Of a stretch of DNA of 29,833 nt, positions 1 to 6,616 are shown piece by piece. The translations under genes and the position numbers were made by a program. Numbering within the stretch: the first letter of the stretch is position 1; every line of letters starts with the position of its first letter. This stretch comes from a virus, in IMG/VR virus record IMGVR_UViG_3300018080_000458, positions 1 through 29,833 of that record; one strand, given 5' to 3'. The notes beneath the pieces are model-generated. The model did no database searches and had not been told where the DNA came from. It worked only from the letters and a program-made list of their open reading frames with translations.

Positions 1-162
1 CACTCGCCGGCCTTGATCGACCCGCCGGCCTCGATCCACTCGCCGGCCTCGATCGACTCGCCGGCCTTGATCGACCCGCCGGCCTTGATCCACTCGCCGG
101 CCTCGATCGACCCGCCGGCCTTGATCGACCAGCCGGCCTCGATCGACCAGCCGGCCTCGATC
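1..162 (-). repeat. 18-bp tandem repeat, nine units, in frame
   Basis: Nine contiguous 18-bp units (1-18, 19-36 and so on to 145-162) vary around GATCGACCCGCCGGCCTT on the plus strand. Variation falls mainly at three places: GAC or CAC at the unit start, CCG/TCG/CAG after it, and CTT or CTC near the end. The unit length is six codons and the minus-strand frame stays open, so this is a protein repeat and not a CRISPR array or iteron set. The array continues past the left edge. Near-identical units favour copy-number change by slippage or recombination. Confidence 0.85.
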
Positions 163-317
163 GACTTGAACACGGATTTGTTGCGGAACTCGATCGACCC
201 CGTTACTGACAATTCAAGCAACGGCAAATTGATTTCACACTCGATTCGCAAGTTGCCTTCGTAATGCTCCTTGAGGTCTTCTTGTCGCGTCACCACCGTT
301 ACCTGGTCACAGCTCAT
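1..317 (-). CDS. Hexapeptide-repeat protein, C-terminus cut by window edge
   Basis: The frame opens with ATG at 317, with an AAGGGAG ribosome site about 7 bases upstream, and runs off the left edge without a stop, giving at least 105 residues. Residues 1 to about 52 are non-repetitive and begin MSCDQVTVVTRQEDLKEHYE. From about residue 53 the protein is a regular six-residue repeat, [SW]-I-[EK]-A-G-[WGE], at least nine copies. Short hexads with an aliphatic residue at a fixed place are typical of left-handed or bactofilin-like beta-helices, so a small beta-solenoid is likely; this is inference from the pattern. The start lies 3 bases after the ERCC4 nuclease stop, so it belongs to the early operon. 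Its function is unknown. The plus-strand open frame over the same DNA is a mirror of the repeat. Confidence 0.72.
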   Translation of the reverse strand, partial: MSCDQVTVVTRQEDLKEHYEGNLRIECEINLPLLELSVTGSIEFRNKSVFKSIEAGWSIEAGWSIKAGGSIEAGEWIKAGGSIKAGESIEAGEWIEAGGSIKAGE

Positions 318-320
318 TTC

Positions 321-857
321 TTACGCTCCCTTTCGAGTAACAACTGCCGTTTGCGCGTCTGTTTGTTCGCAGACGTGCTTCCAATACTTCTGACATGCCC
401 CGAATACGCGAATCTCACCGGCCCGACGATCGCCCACGGTCCACCAGTGGACGTGTGGGTAGCGGATGCTCCAGCTCGTGATCGTGCCCTCAACGCTCTT
501 GGGAAACAGTCCGCTCCGCCAGTCCGGGCGGCTATCGACCGGCCGCCAGATCTGCCGCAGATCGGCCTCCACGACGATCGCGGCGAACTGCATCGCATCG
601 AGCCTCTGAATCTCCGCTTCGAACCGCCGGCGGTTCTGGCCCAGCGTGCCGAAGAGGTCTTCGAGCGATTTCCGCTCGATAGCGAATTCGCCTTCGAGCC
701 CGACCAGCGAGTAGTCGCCGGTGGGCAAGTAGGTCCGTACGATCTCGATCGACGTGTAGCCGAAGATCGGCAGCATGCCGAGGAACCGATACGGGTGCTG
801 CTCGCGATTGTCCACGACGATCGTGAACGGGGCGGGTCGCGGCTTCTTCTTGGCCAT
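321..857 (-). CDS. ERCC4-type (XPF-like) nuclease
   Basis: 178 residues. The XPF/ERCC4 nuclease signature is visible near the N-terminus: VVDNREQ (residues 14-20, with D16), TGDYSL (46-51, D48) and IERKSLEDL (60-68, the E61-R62-K63 motif). These acidic and basic residues form the metal site that nicks branched or flapped DNA in this family. The protein is essentially one nuclease domain, with no helicase and no obvious tandem HhH, as in other phage-encoded stand-alone ERCC4 proteins. It is probably cytoplasmic and acts on recombination or replication intermediates alongside RecT and RecD2. The stop is 3 bases before the next start at 317, and the HNH gene ends 30 bases upstream. The exact substrate cannot be read from sequence. 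Confidence 0.85.
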   Translation of the reverse strand: MAKKKPRPAPFTIVVDNREQHPYRFLGMLPIFGYTSIEIVRTYLPTGDYSLVGLEGEFAIERKSLEDLFGTLGQNRRRFEAEIQRLDAMQFAAIVVEADLRQIWRPVDSRPDWRSGLFPKSVEGTITSWSIRYPHVHWWTVGDRRAGEIRVFGACQKYWKHVCEQTDAQTAVVTRKGA

Positions 858-887
858 CCCTGCGGCTCCCTTTCCTGCCCTTCTTCT

Positions 888-1265
888 TCAAAAGTCCTCG
901 TCCCAATACTGGTTCTGCCGGCTGTTCTCCGAGAAATCGACAAGCCGCAGGTTCTCCGGTCGGTTGTCGTGTTTGTTGCGGTTGACGTGGTCGACGGCCA
1001 TGTCCCCGGGCACAATCTGCCGGTGTCGGATCATCCAGACCAGGCGGCCGACGGTCGTGGCCCGCCGCCCGCCGGCCAGGTAGGCCCGGATGCAAGGCCG
1101 CTGCTGGTGGTCCAGGTACGTGGCCAGTTGCGTCTGCTTGCCGTTGACCGAATAGACGTTGCCTTCGTCGTCGGTCGCGAACCGGCCGGCCCGGATCGCC
1201 TCCAGTAGCTCGCCGTCGGAGAGCTTTCGGTACTTTCGCTTTTTCTTGGAATTGCTGCTTCTCAT
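888..1265 (-). CDS. HNH endonuclease
   Basis: 125 residues from ATG at 1265, chosen because this ATG overlaps the RecD2 stop in a TGATG junction; the open frame extends further upstream but only as a shadow of RecD2. The N-terminus is basic (SKKKRKYRK). The C-terminal third carries the HNH motif: D92-H93 in AVDHVNRNKHDNRPENLRL, with N101 and N105 as the downstream Asn residues. The preceding region (residues 35-85) looks like the NUMOD/AP2-like DNA-contact part common in phage HNH homing enzymes. It sits directly downstream of the RecD2 C-half. Free-standing HNH genes like this are often selfish homing endonucleases, although a role in DNA processing cannot be excluded. Confidence 0.86.
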   Translation of the reverse strand: MRSSNSKKKRKYRKLSDGELLEAIRAGRFATDDEGNVYSVNGKQTQLATYLDHQQRPCIRAYLAGGRRATTVGRLVWMIRHRQIVPGDMAVDHVNRNKHDNRPENLRLVDFSENSRQNQYWDEDF

Positions 1266-2683
1266 CACGTTGCCAGCTCCGTCAGCTCCAAAAGATCCTC
1301 GGCCCAGGCCTCCGCGAGCAGCTCGCCGCGGCCGGCGATGAGCTGCTCGGCCAGGAACGTCTTGCGGTCCCAGAGGCCGCTGTGCCGGCAGGCCGCGTCC
1401 GCCACGCCCTTGGGGCCGATGCCGACGGTGAGCGTTGTGGCCCGCGATACGGCTGTGTAGATCCATTCGCGATTCATGACCCGCCTGGCCCCGGCGTAGC
1501 CGTCGAGCATCACCAGGACGATCGGCCATTCGGAGCCCTGGCTCTTGTGCACGCTGATCGCATAGGCCAGGTCGAAGTCACAGCCGGTCCCCGCCTGCTT
1601 TTCGTCGCCTTCCTGCTGCTGCGATCGCCGGCCACAGGGCACGCGGATCAGCCGGTACGGTGCCTCCAGCACGGCCGTGAAGCGGCCCGCTGCGACGTCC
1701 AGCACGCGGGCCTGCTCGCCGTTGGCCACGCGCGTTTCGTCCGGACGGGGCGATCCGTTCGCCTCGCCCTCCACCAACGGCAGCCAGCCGTTGCTCGTGC
1801 AGACGATCTTGTCGTCCGTACGAAACGGACAGCCGTCGACTGTGCGGCCCCGCGGATTCAAAAGTTTCTGGAGGTGCTTGTTGAGCGTCTTGCGGGCCAG
1901 CGGTGACTTTTCGTTGACCGGCACCACGACTTGCACGTCCCACACGGGATCGCAGGCCGGGCCCTTGAGTGCATCGAGGCCGTTGCCCAGGCCGTGTTCA
2001 AAAAAGGATTCCAGGGCGGCGATTTGCTCGGCCGGCTGCCGGCAATCGAGATGGATCAGGTTTTCCGGCTCGTCCCCTTCCAGGCACAGTGCCCTGGAAA
2101 ACGTGATGCGGTGGCGGTCGCGGATTTCGGCACACGTTTTGACGATCCGGCCGGCATTGCGGCGGATCTTGGTGAGCGTGCCGGTGGGTACGCCGGCCTG
2201 GATCAGGTCCCTGAGCGGTGCCCCGTGGCCGACGGGGGCGAGCTGGTGCGGATCACCGATCAGCAGCACGTGGCAGCCCCGCGGCCTGGCCGCCAGGAGT
2301 GCAGCCAAGAGCGTGGTGTCGATCATGCTGGCTTCGTCGACGAACAGGTAGTCGACCTCCAGCGGGTTGTCTTCGTCGTGCGCGAACTGCCAGCCCCGGT
2401 CCCGCGTGCCCTCTTCGTCGGTCTGCATCACGCCCAGGAGCTGGTGGATCGTGACGGCCGTGATCGACAAGCCTTGAGCGGCCAGGCTCTCGGTGGCCCG
2501 CACGGCCGCCTTGCCCGTGGGAGCGCAGACGGCGATCCGGGCGGCCCCGTGCATCCCTTTGACCGCCCGAATGACCTGGGCGAGCGTGAACGTCTTCCCT
2601 GTGCCGGGCGAGCCGGTGAGGATCCCCAGGTAGCCGGTCAGGGCCTTGCGAAGTTCGGCACGTTGGTGATCAGTTAGTTTCAT
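1265..2683 (-). CDS. recD2: RecD2-type helicase, C-terminal (motor) half
   Basis: 472 residues from ATG 2683, which overlaps the GIY-YIG stop (ATGA); an in-frame start 16 codons upstream exists but lies inside the GIY-YIG gene. This is the complete SF1B motor: Walker A GSPGTGKT at residues 24-31, motif Ia CAPTGKAA near 53, Walker B FVDEASM with D116-E117, motif III LLIGDPHQL, motif V ISVHKSQG and motif VI YTAVSRA. It is an ATP-driven 5'-3' DNA helicase. It lacks the OB/HhH N-domain of RecD2, which is encoded separately at 3107-4075, with the GIY-YIG gene exactly between them. The two products (322 plus 472 residues) add up to a normal RecD2 length, so they may assemble in trans. Confidence 0.9.
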   Translation of the reverse strand: MKLTDHQRAELRKALTGYLGILTGSPGTGKTFTLAQVIRAVKGMHGAARIAVCAPTGKAAVRATESLAAQGLSITAVTIHQLLGVMQTDEEGTRDRGWQFAHDEDNPLEVDYLFVDEASMIDTTLLAALLAARPRGCHVLLIGDPHQLAPVGHGAPLRDLIQAGVPTGTLTKIRRNAGRIVKTCAEIRDRHRITFSRALCLEGDEPENLIHLDCRQPAEQIAALESFFEHGLGNGLDALKGPACDPVWDVQVVVPVNEKSPLARKTLNKHLQKLLNPRGRTVDGCPFRTDDKIVCTSNGWLPLVEGEANGSPRPDETRVANGEQARVLDVAAGRFTAVLEAPYRLIRVPCGRRSQQQEGDEKQAGTGCDFDLAYAISVHKSQGSEWPIVLVMLDGYAGARRVMNREWIYTAVSRATTLTVGIGPKGVADAACRHSGLWDRKTFLAEQLIAGRGELLAEAWAEDLLELTELAT

Positions 2684-3120
2684 GGCTGCCTCTGTTCGTC
2701 GCAGCAAGACCTTATCTGTTCGTCGTAGCAAGACCTTATCACTTCTATCAATTGTATTGGGTCAATTCCGTATCGCCTGAGTGTCGTGGCATTCTTCTCG
2801 ACCTTCTTGATTCGATCTTGACACGTCAAGCAACAAGAATTCATCTTTGGCCATAAGGCTGCAATCAAAGAGCCTTCCACCGCCAGGCGGTCGCATTTGT
2901 TTGTTATCTCGATGAAGACCCCCGAGCTGAATCCAAGTGACGGCCCCCCGCCTCTTCTGGATCTTGTGCTGTGGTAAATTAGCCTTTGCATGCCGTTCTT
3001 TGTTTGGCCGATGTACCAAAGGGTATTGCCCTGAAACAAGATGTAGACACACTGGACGGTGGGGATTCTCTCGACCGATCCAAGCAGTCTTTTAACGTCG
3101 TCGTATTTAGCTGGTTCCAT
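2680..3120 (-). CDS. Free-standing GIY-YIG endonuclease splitting recD2
   Basis: 146 residues from ATG 3120, overlapping the end of the RecD2 N-half by 14 bp; its TGA overlaps the RecD2 C-half start by 4 bp. GIY-YIG landmarks: CVYIL (residues 24-28, the GIY strand), WYIGQT (35-40, the YIG strand), R46, H50, and the metal-binding Glu E82 in EGSLIAALWPKMN (82-94). The DNA is visibly more AT-rich than its neighbours (for example around 2745-2880 and 3085-3120), which suggests recent arrival. The C-terminus ends in a duplicated 8-residue unit. There is no room for an intron ribozyme or intein splice ends, so this looks like a homing-endonuclease gene inserted directly between the two halves of a helicase gene. 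Confidence 0.88.
   Translation of the reverse strand: MEPAKYDDVKRLLGSVERIPTVQCVYILFQGNTLWYIGQTKNGMQRLIYHSTRSRRGGGPSLGFSSGVFIEITNKCDRLAVEGSLIAALWPKMNSCCLTCQDRIKKVEKNATTLRRYGIDPIQLIEVIRSCYDEQIRSCCDEQRQP
2691..2738. repeat. 24-bp direct repeat, two copies, one mismatch
   Basis: Units 2691-2714 and 2715-2738 differ at one base (C versus T). They are in frame in the GIY-YIG gene and encode the near-duplicate C-terminal octads (IRSCYDEQ, IRSCCDEQ). The pair lies at the junction with the RecD2 C-half, so it may mark the insertion end or a slippage duplication. Confidence 0.85.
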
Positions 3121-4075
3121 TTGATTTTCCCAGTTCCGGCCAGCGGGGCGGCGTGACAAAGGTCTCGCGTTGGGCCTGTGTGACGTGTCGGGCGATGCGG
3201 GTCTCGGCCCAGGCCTTGGGCGCTTCGGCCAGCCAGTGGCGGTTTGACTGCTGTTCGATCCGCTCGGTGAGCAGCTCGTGTGTCGTGGCCCAGTCCAGGG
3301 CGGCGTCCATGCGGACCTGGTCGCCGGCGATCGAGCGGCACAGCGCACGCCGGCCGTCTTCCCAGCAGTGCCAGGTGTGGCCGTTGCCGTCGCTGGCCAG
3401 GGCGTGCCAGAGGCAGTAGCCCTGCCGCTGGACGGCCGCCGGATCGTGGCCCAGTTCCAGATAGAGGGCATCGGCCCGTGCGAAGCCGGCCCCCGTAAAA
3501 CGCATGAGCTGATACGGATTGTCGCGGATGATCCGCGGCGCGTCTTCGCCCCATTGGCGGATCACCTTGTCGGGGAGCGAGCGAGGGAAGCCGCGGGAGC
3601 CGATCAGGTCCTGGACCTCGATCGTGACCTTTTCGAGCCGTTGGTGGGCCCTGAAGTGCTCGGCAGCGGCCTCGGCCTTTTCGAGGGTCATGCCCTCGAT
3701 CTCGGCGGCAATGCGTACCGGGTCGGTCCGCACGACGTCGAGCGACCCTTCGCGAAACAGGTTCCAGATCCGCTGGGCCCGGGCGCTGCCGATCCCCGGG
3801 CCTCGTTGGAGATACTTGACCGTGGCCCGCTCGCCGATCGGTGTGGCCAGGGTGGCGGACGAGAAGTGAAACTGTCGGCCGTACTTGGGATGCTCGACCC
3901 AGTGCCCCAGAAAGCGGTAGGTGAGGCCGCATTGCAATGCACCGCGACGGGCCCGGCCCTTGACCACGCGGCCGTCTTCCAGGTCACCGATCACGGTCCG
4001 TCGCTCGGGATCCTCGTTCTGGAAGACCTGGCGTTCCCAATCGAAGACGGCGATCAGCTCTTCGTCGCGGTGCAT
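3107..4075 (-). CDS. recD2: RecD2-type helicase, N-terminal domain half
   Basis: 322 residues. It matches the RecD2 N-terminal region: an OB-like barrel at residues 25-90 (TVIGDLEDGRVVKG, LTYRFLGHWVEHPKYGRQF), the conserved PIGERATVKYLQRGPGIGSA helix-hairpin-helix with a second HhH near EGMTLEKAEAA, then the helical region with the NPYQLMRF motif typical of RecD2. No Walker A is present. The last residues (about 314-322) run into sequence shared with the GIY-YIG start, so the original C-terminus has been altered by the insertion. The start has only a weak ribosome site. It is followed by the GIY-YIG gene and then the motor half, all in one transcript. It is likely to bind DNA and, if it assembles, to pair with the motor half. 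Confidence 0.86.
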   Translation of the reverse strand: MHRDEELIAVFDWERQVFQNEDPERRTVIGDLEDGRVVKGRARRGALQCGLTYRFLGHWVEHPKYGRQFHFSSATLATPIGERATVKYLQRGPGIGSARAQRIWNLFREGSLDVVRTDPVRIAAEIEGMTLEKAEAAAEHFRAHQRLEKVTIEVQDLIGSRGFPRSLPDKVIRQWGEDAPRIIRDNPYQLMRFTGAGFARADALYLELGHDPAAVQRQGYCLWHALASDGNGHTWHCWEDGRRALCRSIAGDQVRMDAALDWATTHELLTERIEQQSNRHWLAEAPKAWAETRIARHVTQAQRETFVTPPRWPELGKSNGTS

Positions 4076-4195
4076 GGCAAAAGATCAGGCGCAAGGAGTT
4101 AAGGAATCACGCTCGGATTTGGGCCAGACCTTGGCGTAGTCTGGAAAAAACGCATCGATCGGCGGCGTTTGCCCATTGCTTTTGTCTCGCGGGTC

Positions 4196-4268
4196 AAAAG
4201 AAACAGCCGGCCGGCCGTCGTCCTGACGAGGGGCGAATGATCCTCGCGCGTTCGCCGCCGGCCGGCTG
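4196..4268 (-). terminator. Probable Rho-independent terminator or attenuator after the SSB-like gene
   Basis: A perfect 12-bp inverted repeat, CAGCCGGCCGGC (4204-4215) with GCCGGCCGGCTG (4257-4268), is followed on the minus strand by TTTCTTTT (4203-4196). The 41-base loop contains a second dyad (GGCGAA/TTCGCC). It lies in the 216-bp gap between the SSB-like gene and recD2, the longest gap inside the early operon, so it may set the level of downstream expression. The rest of the gap holds no gene with a usable start. Confidence 0.55.
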
Positions 4269-4291
4269 CCGGGAGCAGCCTGGTTGGTCGC

Positions 4292-4864
4292 TCAGGAAAA
4301 CAGGTCGCTGCCGTCGAAGGGAGGATCCTCGGCCGCCGGCGGAGCCGCCGCCTGGTTCGCTCCGTTGCCGTTGCCGCCTGCCGGAGGCGTGCTGAACGGC
4401 TCGTCATGGCGGAGCTTGGCCCGGTTGATCGGGATCCCCTTGGCCCGCGGATCGTCGAGAGCCCAAATGTTGAAGTTCAGCTTGCACCGCTTCTTGCCGT
4501 TGTACTCCTCCTCCACGAGCCGGCCGGCGAACTGGCGACCGACGGCCTCGGGCTCGAAATGGATGTCGGGATCGACTCCCTTGGCCTTGCACTCGGCCAG
4601 GCCCGCGTTGGTCGCCAGGCCGAGGGCCACGGCGAACTGAGCCACCCTGCCCTGGGACGCCTGGGAAAGCGAGAAGTACTCGCGATGCACCTTGCCTTCC
4701 TGGTCAGCGACGTCGGCGGCGAGCACTTCGCAGTCGGCGTGCATGGCACCGCTCTTGGGATCGAACTCCTGGATGGCCAGGACTTCGAAATGGGCGCCGC
4801 ACGGTTGCGGCCGGTCCGGTCCGTCCAGCTTGGACGGGTCCACGTCGGTCATGTCGAGTCGCAT
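4292..4864 (-). CDS. SSB-like single-stranded DNA-binding protein (DUF669-like)
   Basis: 190 residues with a GAGGGAG ribosome site upstream of ATG 4864. The body (residues 20-145) is a single beta-rich domain containing GAHFEVLAIQEFDPKSG, a REYFSLS strand and a FAGRLVEEEYNGKKRCKLNF strand, the pattern of phage DUF669/gp2.5-like proteins. Residues 157-180 are a Gly/Asn/Ala/Pro linker, and the chain ends in the acidic tip PPFDGSDLFS. A disordered linker plus an acidic tip ending in Phe is the hallmark of SSB proteins, where it recruits partners. The gene sits between recT and recD2, which fits a role in coating ssDNA during recombination or replication. The family assignment is moderate; the SSB-like tail is the strongest evidence. 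Confidence 0.65.
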   Translation of the reverse strand: MRLDMTDVDPSKLDGPDRPQPCGAHFEVLAIQEFDPKSGAMHADCEVLAADVADQEGKVHREYFSLSQASQGRVAQFAVALGLATNAGLAECKAKGVDPDIHFEPEAVGRQFAGRLVEEEYNGKKRCKLNFNIWALDDPRAKGIPINRAKLRHDEPFSTPPAGGNGNGANQAAAPPAAEDPPFDGSDLFS

Positions 4865-4879
4865 GGGTTTGCTCCCTCG

Positions 4880-5065
4880 CTACTGGGACAACGCCCTTGT
4901 GAGGGCGTCGATCTGGGGTTTGCCGGGAGCCGGCCAGGTGGGCGGGAATCCCAGCACGTCCAATCCTGTGAAATAGACACGTTTGCTGCCGTATCGCCGC
5001 ACGAGCGGCACGAGTTCGCGCGGCCAGTGGTTCTCCTGGACGGCCAGGAGCCACGGCCGCTTTAC
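4880..5065 (-). CDS. Possible small protein, start codon uncertain
   Basis: Between recT and the SSB-like gene, a minus-strand frame of about 61 codons ends at TAG 4882-4880, directly before the ribosome site of the next gene. It reads like a real protein, with stretches such as WLLAVQENHWPRELVPLVRR and VYFTGLDVLGFPPTWPAP. It has no ATG; the frame is open upstream into recT, and in-frame GTG codons occur only further in. The recT stop TAA overlaps its beginning, so it may start by coupling at a non-standard codon near 5065 or at a downstream GTG. I do not recognise the family. It could also be the remnant of a longer gene. Confidence 0.4.
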   Translation of the reverse strand, partial: VKRPWLLAVQENHWPRELVPLVRRYGSKRVYFTGLDVLGFPPTWPAPGKPQIDALTRALSQ

Positions 5066-6108
5066 GAGTTTCCCTCCCGCCTGGCCTTCTCGGCCCGCAG
5101 GACGTCGAGCAGGTGGTTGCAGTCGGGCTCCGAGAGGTCCGAGATCTTGGTCGCTTCGGCCCGAGCGAGCATGGCGACCAGGTTGTCACGCTTCACGTCC
5201 AGCTCGATGACGAGCTGCTTGACTTCGGCGATCTGCTCGGCCGTGGCCTTGCCGTTGCCGTTGCCGCCCGCGGCCGCAGCAGGCTGCTGGGCCGGCTTCT
5301 GGACCGGTTGCGGCTCGGCAGTCGCCGCGGCCGTTTGGCCGGTCATCAGGTGCGTGGTCAGGCCCTGCTTCTGCGCCTCGGCCTCCTGGGCCGCCGGCGA
5401 ATCGTCGGCCGGCGTCTCGGGCAGCGGCGACGGGACGGCATTTGTCGCCGGCCCACCGAGAGTCATGTACGCCACGTCGGAGGTCTCCACGGGCCGGGCA
5501 TCCAGGTTGTGGCCGTCGAAGTCGGCGACTTCCTCCGGCGTGTAGTGGCCGGCCACGACTTCGGGCGAGAAGGCCCGGATGGCGTCGCTCACGACGCGGG
5601 CCCAGAGCATTTGCATGCGGGCACGGGGCGTGGCGTACTTGGGCTTGAGCTGGAGTTTCTCCCGCTTGCCGGCCGCCAGGGTGGTGACGACGTCGCTCTC
5701 CTTGCCCGCGTAGACGAAGGGCTCCTTCATCGCCTCCGTCCAGGTCAGCTCGAAGGTCGTCGTCGTGCCGTCCAGCGTGATCTCGATGGCGGCTCGCTTG
5801 GGTGATCGCTCCAGGATCTTGTGCGCGCCGCCGAGCTGCGTGTGGAAGTCGGCCAGCATGGCCTCGGCCTTCATCGACAGCTTGCCCTGGATGAGGTGGT
5901 ACCGCTCGGCCAGTGCCAGCGGCGGCAGTCGCTTGGCCGCGCATTCCAGGGCCAGCACGTGGCCCTGGGCCGCCGTCTCGCAGCCGAACATGCGGCTCTT
6001 GTAGATCGCGTCGCCAATCTCGCGGATGAAGCCGGCGACGTCTCCCGCTCGATCGTAGACGGCCGGCATGGCCGCCTTCTTGAGCGGTTCCAATGCAGTA
6101 CTAGTCAT
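5062..6108 (-). CDS. recT: RecT-family ssDNA-annealing recombinase
   Basis: 348 residues; AAGGGAG lies upstream of ATG 6108. RecT-family features are an N-terminal helical segment (about 25-60), the block PLALAERYHLIQGKLSMKAE (residues about 62-81), a basic GGAHKILERSPKRAAIEITL strand, and the helix ATPRARMQMLWARVVSDAIR followed by PEVVAGHYTPEEVADF. Residues about 225-290 are a low-complexity Ala/Gln/Pro linker and the last 50 are a helical C-domain. RecT proteins coat ssDNA and anneal complementary strands in phage recombination. The gene is followed by the SSB-like and recD2 genes. The usual partner exonuclease (RecE, lambda Exo or YqaJ type) is not seen; a DEDD exonuclease lies two genes upstream. 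Confidence 0.82.
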   Translation of the reverse strand: MTSTALEPLKKAAMPAVYDRAGDVAGFIREIGDAIYKSRMFGCETAAQGHVLALECAAKRLPPLALAERYHLIQGKLSMKAEAMLADFHTQLGGAHKILERSPKRAAIEITLDGTTTTFELTWTEAMKEPFVYAGKESDVVTTLAAGKREKLQLKPKYATPRARMQMLWARVVSDAIRAFSPEVVAGHYTPEEVADFDGHNLDARPVETSDVAYMTLGGPATNAVPSPLPETPADDSPAAQEAEAQKQGLTTHLMTGQTAAATAEPQPVQKPAQQPAAAAGGNGNGKATAEQIAEVKQLVIELDVKRDNLVAMLARAEATKISDLSEPDCNHLLDVLRAEKARREGNS

Positions 6109-6147
6109 GACATGCTCCCTTTGAAGTAACGTGTCAGAAACAGAGAG

Positions 6148-6288
6148 TTAGAGGTCCGGGTTTTGCTCAATGATGACTTGGTTGGCTTCGCCTGGCTCCG
6201 GACGGCGAACGCGGAATCGACTCAACGGATCAACGTGGTACAGCCTTTGGTCTTTGACGTAGAGCAGCTTGAGGGAAACGGAATCCTC
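6148..6288 (-). CDS. Doubtful open frame overlapping the zinc-ribbon gene
   Basis: A second minus-strand frame, ending with TAA at 6150-6148, reads like protein (LLYVKDQRLYHVDPLSRFRV, then PGEANQVIIEQNPDL) and overlaps the 3' end of the zinc-ribbon gene in the +1 frame. No ATG, GTG or TTG is suitably placed. It could be a separate small gene with a rare start, an extension of the zinc-ribbon protein reached by +1 slippage at its CGT-TGA stop, or decay from an indel. Without it, the 120 bp upstream of recT would contain only the recT ribosome site. Confidence 0.3.
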   Translation of the reverse strand, partial: EDSVSLKLLYVKDQRLYHVDPLSRFRVRRPEPGEANQVIIEQNPDL

Positions 6289-6616
6289 GCAGGTTTTCCA
6301 GCGCCCGCAATTGGCCCGTGCTAACGCGTCCGTGTCGCTCGATCGTGGCGGCGATGTCCGCCGCTTTTTCGGTGACGCTCAGGCCGAAACCGAAACCCTC
6401 GTCCGGCAGGCCCTCGGCCAGGTCCTGGATCTCTTCGACAACGGCCAGGGCGTGGTCGACGTCGCTGTCCGTGTCGACGTCTCGCGGCCTGCGCGTGCGA
6501 TCGTCCTGCTGCCGAGGTTCGCAGAACGGGCAAGGCGGTATCGGGTGCATGGACCCGGTCCATGTGTACCTCTTGCCACACGCCTTGCAGGTCACTCCCC
6601 ATCGGCCCTCCGTCAT
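6230..6616 (-). CDS. Zinc-ribbon protein of the early operon
   Basis: 128 residues from ATG 6616, which overlaps the exonuclease stop in a TGATG junction; the longer upstream open frame is a shadow. The N-terminus holds a compact zinc ribbon: C-x2-C in VTCKACGKRYTW (C10, C13) and C-x2-C in PCPFCEP, about 18 residues later. A charged Arg/Asp linker (about residues 37-55) leads to a helical C-terminal half with the phrase RVSTGQLRALENL, a pattern common in small phage proteins beside SSB or RecT genes. Its role is unknown; binding of nucleic acid or protein is plausible. The last 15-20 residues are less convincing because another frame also looks coding there. Confidence 0.65.
   Translation of the reverse strand: MTEGRWGVTCKACGKRYTWTGSMHPIPPCPFCEPRQQDDRTRRPRDVDTDSDVDHALAVVEEIQDLAEGLPDEGFGFGLSVTEKAADIAATIERHGRVSTGQLRALENLRGFRFPQAALRQRPKAVPR

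Noticed and set aside
1-162. Possible CRISPR array or iteron cluster
   Set aside because: Units are contiguous without spacers, 18 bp long and in frame within a coding region.
13-264. Plus-strand open frame with Pro/Ala/Ser/Ile repeats
   Set aside because: It is the mirror of the minus-strand hexapeptide repeat, which has a ribosome site and fits the operon.
264-1208. Long plus-strand open frames opposite most genes (for example 264-1208, 4406-5545, 12959-14083, 14414-16006, 16992-18833)
   Set aside because: They are antisense shadows caused by high GC at third positions; the minus-strand proteins have recognisable motifs, ribosome sites and coupled junctions.
2680-3120. Group I intron or intein inside recD2
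   Set aside because: The three frames overlap directly, leaving no room for ribozyme sequence, and the GIY-YIG gene has its own start and stop without splice residues.
4086-4291. Open minus-strand frame continuing in frame after the SSB-like stop
   Set aside because: No start codon, and it runs through the terminator-like hairpin; the SSB-like acidic tip is a natural end, so readthrough is unlikely.
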